A stretch of 64,000 nucleotides of DNA, taken from NCBI RefSeq assembly GCF_003609995.1, contig NZ_AP018786.1:2304001-2368000 (forward strand), read 5' to 3'. A model generated the notes under the pieces. It saw only the letters and a list, made by a program, of their open reading frames with translations. It ran no database searches and was not told where the DNA came from. How positions within the stretch are numbered: position 1 is the first letter of the stretch; each line of letters starts with the position of its first letter. Shown here one piece after another: positions 52,946-61,822 of this stretch. The stretch is from Sutterella megalosphaeroides. GTDB taxonomy: Bacteria > Pseudomonadota > Gammaproteobacteria > Burkholderiales > Burkholderiaceae_F. The position numbers and the translations under genes are program-made.

Positions 52946-55081
52946 TTAGTGGTACAGCCCCTCGTAGTAGGCGGTCGGGTTTAGGAAGAATTCGATCGCC
53001 TTTTCCGCACGACGCGTTCGGTAGAAGTCGGGCAGGCTCTTGAGAATCCGCTTCCCGTAGGGCTTGTCCGCCACGCGGCTGTCGCAGAGCATCAAGACCC
53101 CGCGGTCCGTTTCCGAACGGATGAGACGCCCCGCGCCCTGCTTCAGGGCGATGATCGCCTCGGGAAGCGAATATTCGAAGAAGGGATTCCCGCCCGAAGC
53201 GCGGATCGCATCGCATCGCGCCGTCGTGATCGGATCGTCGGGCGGAGCGAAGGGAATTTTGTCGATGACGACAAGCGACAACGCATCGCCGCGCACGTCG
53301 ACGCCTTCCCAGAAACTCATGGAGCCCACGAGAATCGCGTTTCCGCGACGACGGAATTCTTCGATGAGCGTTGCGCGCGGCATCTCGCCCTGAACGAGCA
53401 GCGGCCAGGGGCTGCGGTTCGCCTTCAACTTGGCTTCGAGGAGGTCGGCCGCGCGATTCACGGCCGCAAGCGACGTGCAAAGCACGAACGTCCGACCGCC
53501 CGCCGCGTTGATGAGGGGCCACGCGGCCTCGACCACGCGTCCCGCGTGCTCCAGCGTGTTGTTCGCGGGGGCGGGGAGGTTCGGGAGGTAAAAGCACCCC
53601 TGCTCCCAATAAACGAAGGGACTCTCCCAGCTGTGCGCAGCCGTCTCGGGCGGAAGCCCCACCTCCATGAGATAGTGCTTGAAGTTACCGGCAGCCGAAA
53701 GCGTCGCGGACGTAAAGACCCAGGCACCCCCTTCGGCTTCGCGCATTTCGCGGAATTCGTTCGAAAAGGAGAGCGGCGTTTCGTTGAAACGCACGCCGTT
53801 TTGGAGCACCTCGACCCAGCGGATCATGCCTTTCGAGGGGCCGTTCGCGGGAGCGTCCGTCGCGGGTTCGCTGTCGGGGCCGGGCGCCGGATTTTCCGAC
53901 TCGGCTTTCGCACTGCGCTGCGCTTTTTCGGCCTTTTCCGCTTTTTTCAAGAATTTCTGCCAGCGCTCGCACTCCGCGTAGACCGTCTTCCAGTATTCGT
54001 AGAGCGTGTCGACTTCGTCGTTGCGGCCCTTGTTCGCTTCGAAAGCGTTCCCTAGACGCTCGAAAGCCTTCACCGCTTCGTTGAGCGGGGCGCGGAGTTC
54101 GTGGAAGCGTTCGATGTTTTGAACGGACTTTCGGTCGCCTTCGACGAGCCCGATTTCCATCACCGCCAGGCGCAGATCGTAAACGTGCTTCACGACGTCG
54201 TCGTAGAGGTTCGACCACTTCGCGCCGTCGCGCAGGTACGCTTCGCCGTACTGGCGCGCTTCCGAAGCAATGTCCTGGAGCTGATAGGTGGAGAACTTCG
54301 TTCCGAAGAAGTCCGAGGCGATCTGCGGGAGCTGATGCGCTTCGTCGAAGACCGTAAGCTGCGCGGCGGGCAGCATCCCGTCGATCTTGTTCGCGGCCTG
54401 CCGCTTCATCGCCATCGACGAGAGGTAGAGGTGATGGTTGACGACGACGATCTGGCTCTCCAACGCTTTTTCGCGCGCGAGCTTCACGAAGCATTCTTCG
54501 TAGTAGGGGCAGCGTTCCGACCCGAGGCAATTCTCCCGGGTACTCGTCACGTAGGGCCAGAGTCGGTCCGTTTCGGGGACGTCGGTGAGTTCCGCCTTGT
54601 CGCCCGTTTTCGTGATTTCAGCAAAGCGTTCGATCTTGCGAAGCTTCTCGTAGGAATCCCGCTCGGGCAAAAGTCCCTCGTCGCGCACGCGCTTCAAGCG
54701 GTGCAGGCACACGTAGTTCGAACGCCCCTTGAGTACCGCGGCGCGCACGTTGAGGCCGAGCGCGCGAGAGAGAATCGGGATGTCCTTTTTGAAGAGCTGA
54801 TCCTGAAGCGGTTTGCCCGCCGTCGAAATGATGACGGTCGCGCCCGAGAGGAGCGCCGGCGTCAGATACGCAAACGTTTTCCCCGTCCCCGTACCCGCTT
54901 CGGCAACGAGCGTGCTTTTCTTCTCGAGCGCCTCGGCTGCGGCCAGAGCGAATTCGACCTGACCCGCGCGCGCGGCAAACCCCTGCGTCTTGCGCGCCAG
55001 GGGCCCTTCCAGCGCAAAGGTCGCGGCGACGCGGTCGGCGAGCGAGCGCTTCGGGTCGAATAAGAGCGGTTCGTCTTTCAC
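52946..55081 (-). CDS. DinG/YoaA-type ATP-dependent DNA helicase
   Basis: 711 residues of the XPD-like superfamily 2. Walker A GTGTGKTFAYL (about residue 65), DEAH-type box FDEAHQL, and the iron-sulfur cysteines (NYVCLHRL, then ENCLGSERCPYYEECF). The C-terminal VGSMSFWEGVDVRGD and QGAGRLIRSETDRG are helicase motifs V-VI. The family unwinds forked or G4/R-loop DNA in repair. The start is GTG 55081 with AAGGA upstream, 11 bp after the stop of the coiled-coil gene. Confidence 0.93.
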   Translation of the reverse strand: MKDEPLLFDPKRSLADRVAATFALEGPLARKTQGFAARAGQVEFALAAAEALEKKSTLVAEAGTGTGKTFAYLTPALLSGATVIISTAGKPLQDQLFKKDIPILSRALGLNVRAAVLKGRSNYVCLHRLKRVRDEGLLPERDSYEKLRKIERFAEITKTGDKAELTDVPETDRLWPYVTSTRENCLGSERCPYYEECFVKLAREKALESQIVVVNHHLYLSSMAMKRQAANKIDGMLPAAQLTVFDEAHQLPQIASDFFGTKFSTYQLQDIASEARQYGEAYLRDGAKWSNLYDDVVKHVYDLRLAVMEIGLVEGDRKSVQNIERFHELRAPLNEAVKAFERLGNAFEANKGRNDEVDTLYEYWKTVYAECERWQKFLKKAEKAEKAQRSAKAESENPAPGPDSEPATDAPANGPSKGMIRWVEVLQNGVRFNETPLSFSNEFREMREAEGGAWVFTSATLSAAGNFKHYLMEVGLPPETAAHSWESPFVYWEQGCFYLPNLPAPANNTLEHAGRVVEAAWPLINAAGGRTFVLCTSLAAVNRAADLLEAKLKANRSPWPLLVQGEMPRATLIEEFRRRGNAILVGSMSFWEGVDVRGDALSLVVIDKIPFAPPDDPITTARCDAIRASGGNPFFEYSLPEAIIALKQGAGRLIRSETDRGVLMLCDSRVADKPYGKRILKSLPDFYRTRRAEKAIEFFLNPTAYYEGLYH

Positions 55082-55092
55082 GGCATCGTCCT

Positions 55093-56067
55093 TCAGAAGA
55101 ATTGCGCGAGACCCGAGTCCTGGGACTTCCGGCGCTCTTCGTAGCGCTTTTGAGCGGCTTCGCGCTCCTTCAGGCTTTCTTCGAATTTCTTTTGCTTGGC
55201 TTCACGCTCGGCGCGACGCTTTGCGGCCGTGGCTTCCGCCTCGTCCAAGCGCTTTTTCGCTTCGAGCTGCTTGGCGTTGTAGTACGCCTCGTTTTCGCTT
55301 TCAAGACGCGCGCGTTCGTCCGCCGCGTTTTCCGATTCGGCCGTCTTCGGCTCGATCGCGAGAGGCTCGGACGGAGCTTTCGGGGTCTTGGGTTCAATCG
55401 AAAGGGGTTCCGAGGGTGTCTTCGGGGTCTTGGGCGCAACGCGCACGGGCTCCGAGGGCGCCTTGCGTTCGCGCGGGACGAATTCGATCGGCTCCGAGGG
55501 CTTCTTCAAGAGGGGCTTCGGGAGCGTCACGGGTTCGGGCGCGGGCTTGGCGGCTTCGGCCGCGCGTTCCGCCTTGAGTTCGGCGTTTCTCGCCGTACGC
55601 ACGACATCGTGGGCGCGCATCATCAAGCGACGCACTTCGCGCTCGCGCTCGTAACTCAAACGCTTCGCCTGATCGATGCAACGATTGACGAGGAACTTCC
55701 CGTAGCAGTGGAGTCGCACGTCGTCGACCGCTTTTTCAATGCGGGCGAGTTCGCGCTCGCCCTTCGCGATGACCTCTTCGGCTTCGTCCACCGTGCGGAT
55801 GCGCCCTTCGCCCTTCCACGCGTCGTAAAACGAGTGATCTTCCAGAACGGCCTGCGCCTCGGCTGCCGCGCGTTCGCGACGAGCGAGCTCCTCGTCGGAG
55901 GGCGCGGGCCGCTCGGGCTGCGCTTCGGCGGGAGGCAAAAGCTTCGAGCGCATGTCGGTGACTTCAAGCGCGGCGACATTCGCCGACGTCAGGCATCCCG
56001 CTGCAACGACCAGCGAGGCCGCAAACGGGACGAGGTGTTCCGAAGGAGAAAAAACGGTCCGAAACAT
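55093..56067 (-). CDS. Periplasmic coiled-coil protein with PSEP repeats, unknown
   Basis: 324 residues. ATG 56067 gives a Sec signal peptide with a Cys at about residue 27 (VVAAGC), possibly a lipobox. A helical region with two Cys (RLHCYGKF, NRCIDQ) follows. Then comes a Pro-rich stretch with four units of the form K-x-PSEP-hydrophobic (KKPSEPIEFVP, KAPSEPVRVAP, KTPSEPLSIEP, KAPSEPLAIEP). The C-terminus is a highly charged coiled coil of about 70 residues. No family recognised. It lies 11 bp upstream of dinG, but a functional link is unclear. Confidence 0.7.
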   Translation of the reverse strand: MFRTVFSPSEHLVPFAASLVVAAGCLTSANVAALEVTDMRSKLLPPAEAQPERPAPSDEELARRERAAAEAQAVLEDHSFYDAWKGEGRIRTVDEAEEVIAKGERELARIEKAVDDVRLHCYGKFLVNRCIDQAKRLSYEREREVRRLMMRAHDVVRTARNAELKAERAAEAAKPAPEPVTLPKPLLKKPSEPIEFVPRERKAPSEPVRVAPKTPKTPSEPLSIEPKTPKAPSEPLAIEPKTAESENAADERARLESENEAYYNAKQLEAKKRLDEAEATAAKRRAEREAKQKKFEESLKEREAAQKRYEERRKSQDSGLAQFF

Positions 56068-56273
56068 GGGAAAAAGCTCAATGAATGCAGGGAAAACATG
56101 CGAGACGTTCGGACGGCCCGCCTCGGTGAGGCCGCAGGGCGCGGGCTTGTCGTCCGAATCGCCCAATCGTCGGGGTCGAACGTAGCCCGAGTGTAGCAAA
56201 TGGAGGGGCGCTCCCCCGCGCGCTCGGGAGGCGATCGGAAGGCAAGGCACACGCACGGGGCGGGTACGACGCC

Positions 56274-58148
56274 TCACGGCACGTGCTTTGTGCGCGCTTC
56301 CCGCTCGTCGAGGAGCATCCGGTAGCGCGCCACGGGCAAAAGCGCTTCGTCGAGCGCCTCGTGCCAGAAAGCGCGCGAGCGCGGATCGAGTCCCGAGAGT
56401 TTCTCAACCGCCACGTGTCGCACGAGCAGTTCGCGCATCGTCGACGAACCCGCATCGAGCCACATCGCCTCAAGCGCCCGTCGTCCCGCCTCGGGATCTT
56501 CGAGGTCGCGCAGGCGGCGCGCCACGAGATTCGAGACGAGAAACCCCAATACGTACTGCCAGTCGTAAAAGAGCGTCCCCTGCCGATAAAAGTGCGGCTT
56601 GTGCACCCAAACGTACCGGTCCGTCTCCAGTGTCGAATCGCCGAAATAGTGCCGCCAGCTTTCGTCCGAAAGCGCGTTCAGCTCCGCCGCCGAGAGCACC
56701 CGGTCGCGACGCTCGCGGTAGATGTGCGCAAGGAGCCGATGCCGGGCCGAGACCGCCAGAAGCAGGTTCGAGATCCGCTGCATCATCAGCCAAAGAAGCG
56801 GCTCTTCGTCCCGGGTTGCGGCATCGGATGCTTCCTCCGCCAGACCGCGAACGAGCAGCGTCTCGTAGACGTTTCCGGCGAGTTCGATCATCGAAAGCGG
56901 CACGAGCCGATCGCCCGCACTGCGCCTCTGAAGCACCCGATGCAGGTGGCCCGCCCCCAAAAGATGCGTCATCTGCGCTTCGCCCGCCGCGTTCGGGAAC
57001 GTGTTGGCGATGATGCGCACGGCGCCCGCCGCCGGCATGTTGTCGCACCAGCCGCCGCCCGCTTTCATGGGCAATGTTTGGGCGTTGATCCAGCCTTTTT
57101 CGTGCGCCTCTTCGACGAACGCGGCAAAGCCCGGATCCGTGCGACCGAAGACGCGCGCGATGTCGGCGCGCATCACCTCGGGACCGCGTCCCGGCCCCCA
57201 GCGTCTCTCCGGCAAAGGGCACAGAAGGTGCGCCACCCGCATCGCACGTACTCCTAGACGGCGCGAGCGAAGCCGTACGGCTTCGCGCACGTCCTCGATG
57301 CGTTCGTCGAGCGCCTCGCTCATCGCGACGAAAATCTCCCGCTCGGTACGTTGCGCGAGAAGGGCCGCACCGTAGATGTCGCCCGCAAGACGCACGTTCG
57401 CATCCGCCTCGACGAGCTTCACGCGAAAGCCCGTTACGGCGTTCAGAAGATCGGCAAAGCTTGAAGCATGACTCGCCATCCAGCTGTTCATCGCTTCGAA
57501 CGTCGTGCGACGTAAAACCGGGTCGTCGGAACTCTTCAGTACCGCAACGCTCGTGCCGAAGCTCTGCGACCGTTCGTGCCCTTCTGCGGTCGAGACTTCG
57601 ATCGAACAGGTGCTCGTCAGATGGGTATGCAGAGCAAGGAGCGGTTCGAAGACGTCGCTCGAGAGCGACGTGGCGAACTCTTCAAGGGGCGGCGCCACGC
57701 GGTGGGCGGCCGAGCGGCTCGACTCCGCACGCAGCCTCCAGGCGCGAAGCGCCCGTCGGGCCTCGCCTCTCAACCGGGGCGAATCGACGGGAAGTTCGCA
57801 CAAAACTTCAAAGAGGGGTTTGGCGCACGCCTCGAGTCGCCGCACGCGTTTGGCAACGCGACTGCGGGCCGATGCGATCGAGCCGTCCGAGGCGTTCAAG
57901 GCCAGACGTTCGCGCACGAGCGTCATCAGGGTAGTCGCGCCATCGGTCGTCTTTCCGTAGAGTTCGAGCGCTTCTTCGAGAAGCCGCAGATGCGCCTCCG
58001 ACGGTTCCCCAGGAAATTCCTCCGCCCCGTTCGACGATCGAAAATCCGCCGCCACCCTCGTCGCCGCCTCAAAAGCGACGGCCGCAAGCTCAAAGGCCCG
58101 CGAAAGTATCTCGAAGTCGTCCGCGGCGCTTCGTAACCGCTCCTGCAT
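56274..58148 (-). CDS. M3 oligopeptidase homologue lacking the zinc site
   Basis: 624 residues, similar along its length to the M3 peptidase at 59930-61738, with shared blocks such as YFGDSTLETDRYVWVHKPHFY and the Tyr-rich substrate region. At the catalytic site the HELGH of the paralogue is HLLGA (H395-A399): the catalytic Glu and the second zinc His are gone. The third ligand Glu is kept (E422, the same 27-residue spacing). It is therefore probably inactive. ATG 58148 has AAGGAGG just upstream and is preferred to the ATG six codons earlier. The frame is intact and codon use normal, so it is not an obvious pseudogene. A binding or regulatory role is inferred. Confidence 0.82.
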   Translation of the reverse strand: MQERLRSAADDFEILSRAFELAAVAFEAATRVAADFRSSNGAEEFPGEPSEAHLRLLEEALELYGKTTDGATTLMTLVRERLALNASDGSIASARSRVAKRVRRLEACAKPLFEVLCELPVDSPRLRGEARRALRAWRLRAESSRSAAHRVAPPLEEFATSLSSDVFEPLLALHTHLTSTCSIEVSTAEGHERSQSFGTSVAVLKSSDDPVLRRTTFEAMNSWMASHASSFADLLNAVTGFRVKLVEADANVRLAGDIYGAALLAQRTEREIFVAMSEALDERIEDVREAVRLRSRRLGVRAMRVAHLLCPLPERRWGPGRGPEVMRADIARVFGRTDPGFAAFVEEAHEKGWINAQTLPMKAGGGWCDNMPAAGAVRIIANTFPNAAGEAQMTHLLGAGHLHRVLQRRSAGDRLVPLSMIELAGNVYETLLVRGLAEEASDAATRDEEPLLWLMMQRISNLLLAVSARHRLLAHIYRERRDRVLSAAELNALSDESWRHYFGDSTLETDRYVWVHKPHFYRQGTLFYDWQYVLGFLVSNLVARRLRDLEDPEAGRRALEAMWLDAGSSTMRELLVRHVAVEKLSGLDPRSRAFWHEALDEALLPVARYRMLLDEREARTKHVP

Positions 58149-58213
58149 GATCCCCTCCTTCTGCAATCCCTGCGCATGCGCTGCGTTCGGGCGACGTCGC
58201 GCCGGCGAATACT

Positions 58214-58236
58214 CAGGGGTTTTTACTAGTACCCCT
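58214..58236. promoter_or_regulatory. AGGGGT-N10-ACCCCT site, copy 1 of a direct repeat
   Basis: CAGGGGTTTTTACTAG (58214-58229) recurs exactly at 58323-58338. Here it is completed into an inverted repeat (AGGGGT ... ACCCCT). TAGTACCCCTA is shared with the site before the UreE-like gene. It lies between the divergent M3 homologue and dcuC. Confidence 0.5.
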
Positions 58237-58322
58237 ACGGGTTATCCCTCTGCCTCGTTCTACGAGACCCGCCTGACCCGAACGCTTCGTGAGCATACAC
58301 CGAACGGTCCTACGGAAAAATC

Positions 58323-58338
58323 CAGGGGTTTTTACTAG
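58323..58338. promoter_or_regulatory. Copy 2 of the 16-bp direct repeat before dcuC
   Basis: Exact copy of CAGGGGTTTTTACTAG, 109 bp after copy 1. The right half-site ACCCCT is missing here. It is about 180 bp upstream of the dcuC ATG. The remainder of 58149-58518 shows no gene. Confidence 0.5.
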
Positions 58339-58518
58339 CTATTGGCCCGATCTTCCCTCCGACGGCTTCCCGCGTCTCTGCCGATGCGCTCAAACTTCCC
58401 ACCGCGGTCGGGTGCGCGGCCCCGCTCTGCGCGGCTCTCGGAGACGGATCCCGTCCCGCGCGCACCGCCCCCGATTTTCCCGAAATTTTTCCCAACTCTT
58501 CTCCCGGAGTTACCCACC

Positions 58519-59907
58519 ATGATCGGCATTCTCATCGGCACGCTGACGCTCGTTGTCGTCGGTTGGGCCATTCTTAAGGGCAAGTACGCGCCTCTCGTGC
58601 TCTTTACGAGCGGCGCCTTCATGCTCGCCTGCGCCGTCTTTTTCGACCTCGGTACGTTCCTGCCCAAAAAGGCGCTTCCGACCGGAAACGACTACCTCGA
58701 TATCATCGAATTCATTCGCTACATGTTCTCGAACCGCCTGGCGGGTCTGGGGCTGCTCATCATGGTCATGGTCGGCTTTGCCTCCTACATGACCCACATC
58801 GGCGCGAACGACGCGTTCGTGAACATCGCGATCAAGCCGCTTTCGGCCATCAAGAGCCCGTACGCCATGGTGTTCGTCGCATTTCTGCTCGGCAAAGCCG
58901 TGTCGATGGTGATCACCTCGGCCGTGGGGCTCGGCGTACTGTGTCTCGCGCTCATGGGGCCGGCGCTTGCCGCGCTCGGGATGAACCGCAAGGCGATCGG
59001 CGCCGTTTTCGTCACCTCGGGCGCCGCGTCGCTCGTACTGCTCGGCGGCTCGACCGCCGCAGCCGCGAAGGCGTGCGAACTCACGATTCTCGACTACGTC
59101 TTTGTCTACAAGATCCCCGCCGGTCTCCCGACGGTGCTGGTGATGGGGCTCGCGCACGTTTTCTGGCAGCGCTACCTCGACCGCAAGGAAGGTTGGGTGC
59201 CGACCGAGCATCGCGGCGAAACGCTCGTCTTCGAAGAGGACGTCAAGCGTCCCTCGAGCGCCGCTCCGAAGATTTACGCCTTCCTGCCTTTCCTGCCGAT
59301 GGTGCTCGTTGTGGTCTTCTCGCGCTACGTGATCGATTCGGTCAAGCTCGACATCTCGGCGCTCATTTTGCTCTGCGTCGTGATCGCGATGTTCTGCGAA
59401 GCGCTGCGTTGGAAATTCAACGCCGAAAAACTCGGTGCGGGTCTCAAAGTCTTTTTGCAGGCCATGGGCAAGTCAATGGCGGGCGTCGTTTCGCTCGTGA
59501 TCGCCGCGGGCGTCTTTGCCGAAGGCTTCAAGGCGCTCGGCATGCTTGACGCGATCGTAAGTCTCGCTTCGACCGTGGGCGCGGGCGGCCTCGGCATGTC
59601 GGTGCTCTTTGTCCTCATCACAACCGCCGTCACCGTGATTGCGGGCTCGAACGGGGCGTCCTTCTATCCGCTCGTTGAAATGGTGCCGAAGATCGCCAAG
59701 GATCTCGGCGTCAATCCCGTGATGCTCGTTTTGCCGATGCACCAGGCCTCGACCATCGCGCGGCCGCTCTCGCCCGTCGCCGGTGTCGTCGTTGCGATCG
59801 CTGGGATGCTCAAGATGAGCCCGCTCGAACTTGTGAAGCGCGCGTCGGTTCCCTGCATTCTCGGTCTCATCGCACACCACCTCTTTGTTTTCTGGCTCTC
59901 GCTCTGA
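58519..59907 (+). CDS. dcuC: DcuC-family anaerobic C4-dicarboxylate transporter
   Basis: 462 residues with about twelve membrane segments. AGSNGASFYPLVEMVPKIA and MHQASTIARPLSPVAGVVVA are typical of DcuC. Family members export succinate and exchange fumarate or malate during anaerobic growth. ATG 58519 starts MIGILIGTLTLVVVGW; the open frame upstream is not hydrophobic. A CGGAG lies upstream. The M3 peptidase gene starts 22 bp after its stop. Confidence 0.93.
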   Translation: MIGILIGTLTLVVVGWAILKGKYAPLVLFTSGAFMLACAVFFDLGTFLPKKALPTGNDYLDIIEFIRYMFSNRLAGLGLLIMVMVGFASYMTHIGANDAFVNIAIKPLSAIKSPYAMVFVAFLLGKAVSMVITSAVGLGVLCLALMGPALAALGMNRKAIGAVFVTSGAASLVLLGGSTAAAAKACELTILDYVFVYKIPAGLPTVLVMGLAHVFWQRYLDRKEGWVPTEHRGETLVFEEDVKRPSSAAPKIYAFLPFLPMVLVVVFSRYVIDSVKLDISALILLCVVIAMFCEALRWKFNAEKLGAGLKVFLQAMGKSMAGVVSLVIAAGVFAEGFKALGMLDAIVSLASTVGAGGLGMSVLFVLITTAVTVIAGSNGASFYPLVEMVPKIAKDLGVNPVMLVLPMHQASTIARPLSPVAGVVVAIAGMLKMSPLELVKRASVPCILGLIAHHLFVFWLSL

Positions 59908-59929
59908 CGAACACTTTCAAGACCACCCC

Positions 59930-61738
59930 ATGACCTCAGATATCAATTCCGTTTTGCAGGCGCCCTCCTGGACGATGGACGATGCGTACGTCGACATCGG
60001 CGCCCCGCGCTACGAAGCAAGCTTCCGGCGCACGGGCGAACTCGTCGACGCGCTCGAAGCATCGAAATCTCCGATCGCGCACGATGCGCTCCCCGCCGCA
60101 CTTTCCCTCTACGACGAAGCCGTGACGCTTTCCTCGTCGCTCGGCTCTTTTCTGAAGTGCCTCGGCGCAAAGGATTCCGGCAACGACGCGGTTCCCGCGG
60201 AGCAGAGCCGCCTCAACGCCCTGACGGCCCGCCTGGAGCGCGCCGCCGAGCCGCTTTTCGCCGCTCTTGAGGAAATCCCTGCCGACGATCCGATCCGCGC
60301 CGTTCCTCCCCTTTCCGATTGGGCCTTCGAACTTGAGGATGCCTCCCGCCACTGGAAGCGGCGCCTGAGCGCCTCCGACCGCGACTGGCTCGGCGCCTTC
60401 GAAGCCGAAGTTTTCAAGCCTCTCGGGGAAACCTTCAAGACGCTTCAGAAGGGCGTCGACTTCGAAGCCGAAAACGCGCACGGCGAAAAGGAACGGATCC
60501 GAGCCGCCAAACTCGTTTCCGTCATCAAGGGCGCTCCCGACCGGACGCTGCGCGCCAACGTGAATGCGGGGCTCAACGCCTCGTACGGCGCCCGAGCCGA
60601 CCTCTATGCGGCGCTTCTCAACGCGTTGCACGGCTTTCGTCTGGCGGCCTTCGGGCGTGCGGGCGTCGAGCCGCTCTCGGTCTCTCTGCATCAGAACCGC
60701 ATGAGCGAAGGGGCGCTTCGCGCGATGCGCGGCGCCATCCTCAAGCACATCGACACGGTGCGCGACGCCGTGCGCGTTCGCGCCCCCTACTTCGGCGACA
60801 CGCGCCTCAAAATCTACGACCTGATGGCCCCCGCCCCCGAACGCGGCAAAACCGAAGTGCCGCCCCTGATTCCCTACGCCGAAGGGATCGGCATCGTGAA
60901 ATCGGCGCTCGGGAACGTTCACCCCGACATGGCGGCCTTCATCGACATGATGCTCGAGCGCCGCTGGATCGACGCGGTGCTCTCCGACGCGAAGGTGGGA
61001 GGAGCCTTCTATTCGCGCTTCAACGAGTTCAAATGCCCTCGCGTTTTTTCGAGCTACACCGGAACGATCACGACCGTGCTTCAGCAGGGGCACGAGCTCG
61101 GGCACGCCTTCCACTACTGGGTGATGCGCGACCTTCCGACCGTCCAGACGGAATTCCCGATGACGCTCACGGAAACGGCGAGCACCTTCAACGAAGCGGT
61201 CATCCGCGCGCACCTGCTTGAAAAAGCCGCGTCGCGCGACGAGGTCTTCGGCATGCTCTGGCAGGAAATGCGCTCGTGCGCGAACTTCCTCATGAACACG
61301 ATGGTGCGCATGGACTTCGAGCTTGCCTTCCTCAAGGAGCGCGCCTCGGGGGTTGTGTCCGCGCGCCGCTCGGTCGAACTCATGCGCCGCGCCTGGACGG
61401 ACTGGTACGGCGACTCGACCGACGGGGCGGACGACTACCTCTGGGCCTACAAACTCCACTACTATAAGACCGATCAGCTCATCTACAACTACCCGTACAC
61501 CGTCGGCTACCTCCTCTCGCAAGGCCTCATGCACGCGCTCGCAACGAAGGGCAAGGACTTCTATCCCTTCTACACGGCGCTCTTGCGCGATACGGGACGC
61601 ATGACGGTCGACGGCATCATCGAAAAGCACTTCGGCGCCGACCCTGCGGGCGAAGCCTTCTGGGAAGACTGCCTCGCGGCTCCGCTTGCCGCCGTACGTC
61701 GCTTCAAGGCGGAGTTTTCAGACCCCAACGTCCGCTGA
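59930..61738 (+). CDS. M3-family zinc oligoendopeptidase (PepF/OpdA-like)
   Basis: 602 residues. The zinc site HELGH (H388, E389, H392) and the third ligand in LTETAST (E415) are intact. WYGDSTDGADDYLWAYKLHYYK is the conserved substrate region, broken here as WYGDSTDG and LWAYKLHYY. It cleaves short peptides in the cytosol. Probably co-transcribed with dcuC. It is the active counterpart of the site-less homologue at 56274-58148. Confidence 0.92.
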   Translation: MTSDINSVLQAPSWTMDDAYVDIGAPRYEASFRRTGELVDALEASKSPIAHDALPAALSLYDEAVTLSSSLGSFLKCLGAKDSGNDAVPAEQSRLNALTARLERAAEPLFAALEEIPADDPIRAVPPLSDWAFELEDASRHWKRRLSASDRDWLGAFEAEVFKPLGETFKTLQKGVDFEAENAHGEKERIRAAKLVSVIKGAPDRTLRANVNAGLNASYGARADLYAALLNALHGFRLAAFGRAGVEPLSVSLHQNRMSEGALRAMRGAILKHIDTVRDAVRVRAPYFGDTRLKIYDLMAPAPERGKTEVPPLIPYAEGIGIVKSALGNVHPDMAAFIDMMLERRWIDAVLSDAKVGGAFYSRFNEFKCPRVFSSYTGTITTVLQQGHELGHAFHYWVMRDLPTVQTEFPMTLTETASTFNEAVIRAHLLEKAASRDEVFGMLWQEMRSCANFLMNTMVRMDFELAFLKERASGVVSARRSVELMRRAWTDWYGDSTDGADDYLWAYKLHYYKTDQLIYNYPYTVGYLLSQGLMHALATKGKDFYPFYTALLRDTGRMTVDGIIEKHFGADPAGEAFWEDCLAAPLAAVRRFKAEFSDPNVR

Positions 61739-61822
61739 CGATTTGAAGACACACCGCACCCCACAACCCGACCTTTCCGGAAGGAAACCCCTTCCGGAAT
61801 TCAACCTTTTAGGAGAATCCTA

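Noticed and set aside
56274-58148. Calling the site-less M3 homologue a pseudogene
   Set aside because: The frame is complete, has a strong ribosome site and retains conserved regions outside the zinc motif.
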